Assembly: GCA_002943765.1 (NCBI GenBank)
Contig: PQWQ01000027.1
Location: 186,001-250,000, forward strand
Origin: Psoroptes ovis
Lineage: Eukaryota; Arthropoda; Arachnida; Sarcoptiformes; Psoroptidae
Direction of reading: 5' to 3'
Length of the DNA stretch: 64,000 nucleotides
Positions 59,809 to 64,000 of the stretch are shown in pieces. The position numbers were made by a program, and so were the translations under genes. The notes under the pieces are model-generated. The model ran no database searches and was not told the origin of the DNA. It was given only the letters and a program-made list of their open reading frames with translations. Numbering within the stretch: the first letter of the stretch is position 1; every line of letters starts with the position of its first letter.

Positions 59809-60229
59809 AATATACTTAAAATCAAATCATTCATCATCATCATCATCGTTTGAATCTATAGCCTTATGTAATTTGAACAAATTGTTTCACAAAAAGAAGA
59901 CATATTTATTTATTTTGATTTCGGATAAATAATATTTGTATTCAGGAAATAATGTTGATGATCCAGAAAAACTGATTTATTCGATCCTATTCGATTCGAT
60001 GAAGTAAAATTGCATTAAATTATCGACTTTGCTCGCAATGATTGATGCCATATGAATACTTGATCGCCTCGATTTGTTCAATGTTACAACATCGGACACA
60101 CACATCCTCAACAATCGATCATTCATTTTTGTTTTATGCATAATTTTGGCTAATTTTCGTTGATTTAAGACGTACAATCAAATAAATAAACAAAGATGTT
60201 CGACATTTATTACAAGTCAATATTTGAAT

Positions 60230-60357
60230 ACAAAGATTTCAAGTTTTAATTCATAGTTTTAAAGTTAATTTTCGTAGTTTTGAATATGAATTTCATATTG
60301 TAAAATGACGAAATTTAATTTTAAAACTATGAATTGAAACTTTAAAAAACCCCTGTA
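60230..60357. mobile_element. Long hairpin MITE, second family, shortest copy
   Basis: ACAAAGATTTCAAGTTTTAA ... AACTTTAAAAAACCCCTGTA. The central part is shorter than in the other copies; the outer arms still pair. Confidence 0.82.
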
Positions 60358-61076
60358 ATGATAATTGTAAAACATCAAAATGAATGATTAAATCAACGAA
60401 ATGAAAAAAAAACTTCGAAAATCGAATAAATTTCATCTTAAGAAAATGTTTCATAACTCTTTCAAATAGAGCCTTAGAGCTTCATTTGTTTTTAATTATT
60501 TCGATTGATTTACTGCAAATTGTCTTCAAGTGATCACCATATGATCACCATTATTGATGCTTCAAAGGTATTGCAAGTCATCATCACCTTATGGCCATAC
60601 TCATATAGACACACGCATTAATTATTGAATTTTGATCAATTTTTGTTAATTGTTGTTGTTGTTGTTGTTCATAATACATTTGCCAATGTATACATTGAGC
60701 CAATCCTATGATTCTTTCACAAAAAAAAATGATGATTATTTGGGATCATATAACACCATTTATATTTCATTATTTTCACAATTATTATCCATATTCACCA
60801 TTGTTTATTATGATTATTTGTATGTGTGGAAGTTCTGAAATGTTTCATTGTTTTGTTATGATGATGATGATGATGAAAACATCATCAAATATCAGACAAA
60901 CTAATCAAAATCTTAAGAAAAACTTTGCAAAATCTTAACAAATTCGAGTATAAACGTGTCTAAGACTATAGTCAATAATAATAATCAAACAATTTTCGCA
61001 TACATCCTCAACAATTTTCGACGAATAATAAATTATTATTGTTATTAATATGAAACTCGCCAAAAGTAAAAGTTTA

Positions 61077-61156
61077 AGGTTGTCCGAAAAGTTCTTGTCG
61101 ATTTTCCAGTTAATTTTCTACGATTATAACCTGTGAAAAACTTTACGGACAACTTA
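61077..61156. mobile_element. Hairpin MITE, class II
   Basis: AAGGTTGTCCGAAAAGTTCT ... AAAAACTTTACGGACAACTT with inner CTACGATTATAACCTG. Confidence 0.85.
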
Positions 61157-61984
61157 ATATTTGAAAAAAAAATTAAACACATTTACATGATCACATTTTC
61201 AATCCGAAAAATGCAAAGACTATACATTTTGGTGTTTTGATTATTATTCCTTTGTAATTACATCAATACATTGATACATTAGAATTTAATTAAGTTTATT
61301 TATTTGCAAAAGGGCTTAGCCTTAGAATTTGTTCATTCATTCAAATTCAATCAATACTTTATCATTCAAATTCATCGAATGAATTTAAATGAGAACAAGA
61401 TTAAACGTTTTATGATCATCTTAAACATTCTAACATCGAAATTCAAATCAAGATCCGAATCGATTATCATCATTTTAGTTTGATTTTTCTCTTCGATTAC
61501 AGCCTCTTAAAACGATTTGAATTTCAATCAATCGATATTTTCACACCATATATTTATTATTATTGACAGGTTTATTATTATTATTATTTGATAAACAACA
61601 ACAACATCATCATGATTTAAATATTATTTTGACTTGTCATCGTCAGTCAAAAATACACGAAAATTTGGGAATAAACAATGGAATTTCATCAATATCTTGT
61701 GATTTTTCTCCAGTGTTTTGGACCATCATTCATTCATTCATTGGCTCAATCAAATTAATGTTGAAAAATGTTGGTAATAAATGTATTTGATGATTCATTT
61801 CTTAAATGTTTAAATGTTTAATGTTTTGTCGAAATATTTCTAAACATTTTCTTTCTGAAGATTTTTCTCTGAAAATTTTATCCCTAAAATTTCGAATAAT
61901 TCAAATCGTTTATTGCTGCTGCTCCTGCTACTCGGGTCATATATCGCGAAATGGACAAATGTCCATAAATAAAATGATTTGAAA

Positions 61985-62010
61985 ATGATGATGATGATCA
62001 TCATCATCAT
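61985..62010. repeat. Palindromic ATG/CAT triplet run
   Basis: ATGATGATGATG immediately followed by ATCATCATCATCAT, a near-perfect inverted repeat made from one triplet. Confidence 0.8.
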
Positions 62011-63211
62011 AATTTTATTTGTTTTTAAAAAATAAAATTTTCACATTGAAAAAAATTCCATAAACAAAACATTAATATTTTCAAAGTGAAAATTTTTCAA
62101 AAATTTTTCGAAAAAAATAGTTCAAAGGGTTATCGTGAAAAATTTTCAATCAAATCATTATCAAATGCGTGTATCTTATACACAATATTATCCATTTCTG
62201 TTCATGAATCAGTTAAATTGTTTGAAGATCATTTCATTGAAAGATTTAAGACGCCGATTGTCTTAGTTTTTCTGTGCCGCATTTTTCCCCGCGAAGAAAT
62301 TCAATTACCAATGAACCACTGACCACCATTTTTGCATACATTTCAATGATTTCAATTCAGTTGGAAAATTTTTCATTTTTCACTTTGTGAATTTGAAATA
62401 TTCACAAACGCTTATATGCTTTGACCAGTGATGTGATCATCATCATCATCAAAATTCATCATCAATTCAAAATATGAAAATATTCACATGATCATTCGAA
62501 AAAAAATGGCTGAATCATAAATAAATAAATATAAATATAAATATAAAGATAATTCATAAATATTCAATTTAGTATTGTGTTGAATTGTTAAAGTGTGAAA
62601 ATATTCTATTTATTTCACCTTTCAAAATCTAAGATTTATCATTTCTAAAAATTTAAATCTCTACAGATTTAAATCTATTTTTAGTGATGATTATTATTGA
62701 TCAATGAATGGTCGAATCAATGTTTGATTCAATCAATTTTCCATTTCAATCAATGCTCGATCGGATCAATCAAACGATCGATTGAGTCATTGATTGATCA
62801 ATTGACTGATTAATCAGTTGATTAAGTCGTTCGATTGATTGATCACTTTTTTGATTAATTCTTGGCAAAAAATCTGTTCATTATGAACTGAAGATTATTG
62901 TTAAGTTGATTTATTTATTTTCGCTCCCAAAATCATCATCATTACCATTGACAACAATGGTAGACCTGAGAGAAAAAGGTCAAATAAATGATGTGTCTTG
63001 TGCTTATGTGAACCTTGGAATGATATCAAAATGGTGATAATGATTAAGCTGGATCCATTTCTTGGATCATATATTTTTTAATGGGTCATATTCGAATATT
63101 ATATTTGTCCAAACATTTTGATTAAATCATTTTATTATTGTATTCGAATGTATGTGAAATTTGACATATTCACATTTATTTTATTTTATATAGTTAGTGT
63201 GAGATATTATT

Positions 63212-63293
63212 AGGTTGTTGTCCGAAAAATTCATTCGGCTTAATTCGAATAGAGTTGTCACATGAAAATCGGCCAAAACTTTACGGACAGTCT
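63212..63293 (-). mobile_element. Hairpin MITE, class I, reverse orientation
   Basis: AGGTTGTTGTCCGAAAAATT then CATTCGGCTTAAT; right arm AATCGGCCAAAACTTTACGG then ACAGTCT. The left end has a duplicated TTG. Confidence 0.85.
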
Positions 63294-63726
63294 TATAGAT
63301 ATCGAATCATTTACACTGTGATGAAAGTGTTAAGAAAAATTTCTTGAAATTTTCGGCTGTCTCGAATTTCACACACAATCTAATGGATTTACTTTGTTTT
63401 TGGAACATCCATCAAAGAATTTTATTCAAAAATTTTCAAATTTCGAAAATCTAGACCATGATTCATTTATTTTCATTGTTTTCGCTGTGATTTTTTTGCA
63501 TTGAAATCAATGATGATGAACCAAAATGGAACTGAATCCAAAGGTAAAGACCACCTTGTATTGAAAATATCTCATACACATTCGAAAATTGATTGATTGT
63601 TTATGTTTGCTTGTGAATCGGGATAAAATTGAATTGAATATTATTCACCATGTTAAAATAAAAACAGCGAGACATGATTCAAGATTTGAAATAGAAACTT
63701 TTGAATAAATAAATAAAAATATATTA

Positions 63727-63804
63727 TGGTTGTCCGAAAAGTTCTAGCCGATTTTCATGTGGCAACTTTATTCGATTAAGTCGAATGAACTTTTCGGAAA
63801 ATCT
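63727..63804 (+). mobile_element. Hairpin MITE, class I, forward
   Basis: TGGTTGTCCGAAAAGTTCTA then GCCGATTTTCATG; right arm AGTCGAATGAACTTTTCGGA then AAATCT. Confidence 0.86.
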
Positions 63805-64000
63805 AATAATACATCACTGATGATAGAAAAATTTGATCGAGATTATTTGATTGACACCAAAATGGATTTTCTGAAAATCCTTTGAAATTTCACATACATA
63901 CCGATACGATGAAACAAAGCCTTTTCTTAAAGATTTTTTTCTTGAAAACCATTTCAACCAAGCCAATCATTGTGTTATCCAAAATAACAAAACAACAAAG

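Larger units (their letters stand above)
57092..64000. other. Gene-poor stretch with hairpin elements
   Basis: 6.9 kb without a gene that I recognise. It has seven short hairpin MITEs and one long-family hairpin, T and A runs, and palindromic ATG/CAT runs near 61985-62010. Open frames are at most 87 codons and look like background. It may be an intron or flank of a gene beyond the window. Confidence 0.45.

Noticed and set aside
5101..63804. Short hairpins as bacterial-type terminators or pre-miRNAs
   Set aside because: Thirty-three copies on both orientations with shared ends beside TA, many far from genes, fit dispersed mobile elements better.

Overview
The window is animal nuclear DNA, strongly AT-rich, with compact genes. 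Introns have GT..AG borders and are often 50-200 bp long. Coding regions carry long Asn, Gln, His and Asp tracts. A PKA inhibitor, a Rho GTPase, Trub2 and an ASPM protein point to a metazoan. The style (tiny introns, adenine-rich start contexts, low-complexity proteins) fits a small-genome arthropod, and I infer an acariform mite of the house-dust-mite type. That last step is inference only.

Layout. About 1.2-8.4 kb: Rho1 (-), a three-exon Rpp14-type RNase P subunit (-) and a two-exon PKI-type PKA inhibitor (-). About 8.4-25 kb: gene-poor DNA packed with short hairpin elements, containing one long gene (-) for an LRAT-domain protein. About 25.2-34.9 kb: a tight RNA-processing and translation cluster, SRRT/Ars2 (-), PRPF4 (+), THG1 (-), DHPS (+) and TRUB2 (-), alternating in strand with short shared promoters and touching 3' ends. 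38.9-40.0 kb: a tandem HMG-box protein (+) in simple-sequence DNA. 45.8-54.4 kb: a cell-division cluster, CDC7 (-), EME1 (+) and ASPM (+). 54.7-57.1 kb: a small two-membrane-segment protein (+) and a membrane-anchored acid-lipase-type hydrolase (-). 57.1-64 kb: no gene recognised, hairpin elements again.

The main non-genic feature is a set of 33 inverted-repeat elements of about 77 bp with ends of the form AGGTTGTCC...GGACAACCT beside TA. They fall into at least four sequence classes. A second, unrelated palindromic family has six copies of 128-165 bp. Both look like miniature inverted-repeat transposable elements (MITEs) of a TA-targeting (Tc1/mariner-type) transposon. No transposase is present. 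The elements are dense in gene-poor DNA and in some introns, and absent from about 23.0 to 42.6 kb, where the RNA-processing cluster lies.

Splice structures were assembled by eye from GT/AG sites, reading-frame continuity and recalled family motifs. The total coding length is a multiple of three for every multi-exon gene. Three results deserve most attention: an LRAT protein that keeps the Cys but lacks both usual active-site histidines, a Trub2 that seems to lack the catalytic Asp, and the two hairpin families, including copies with ends of two different classes.
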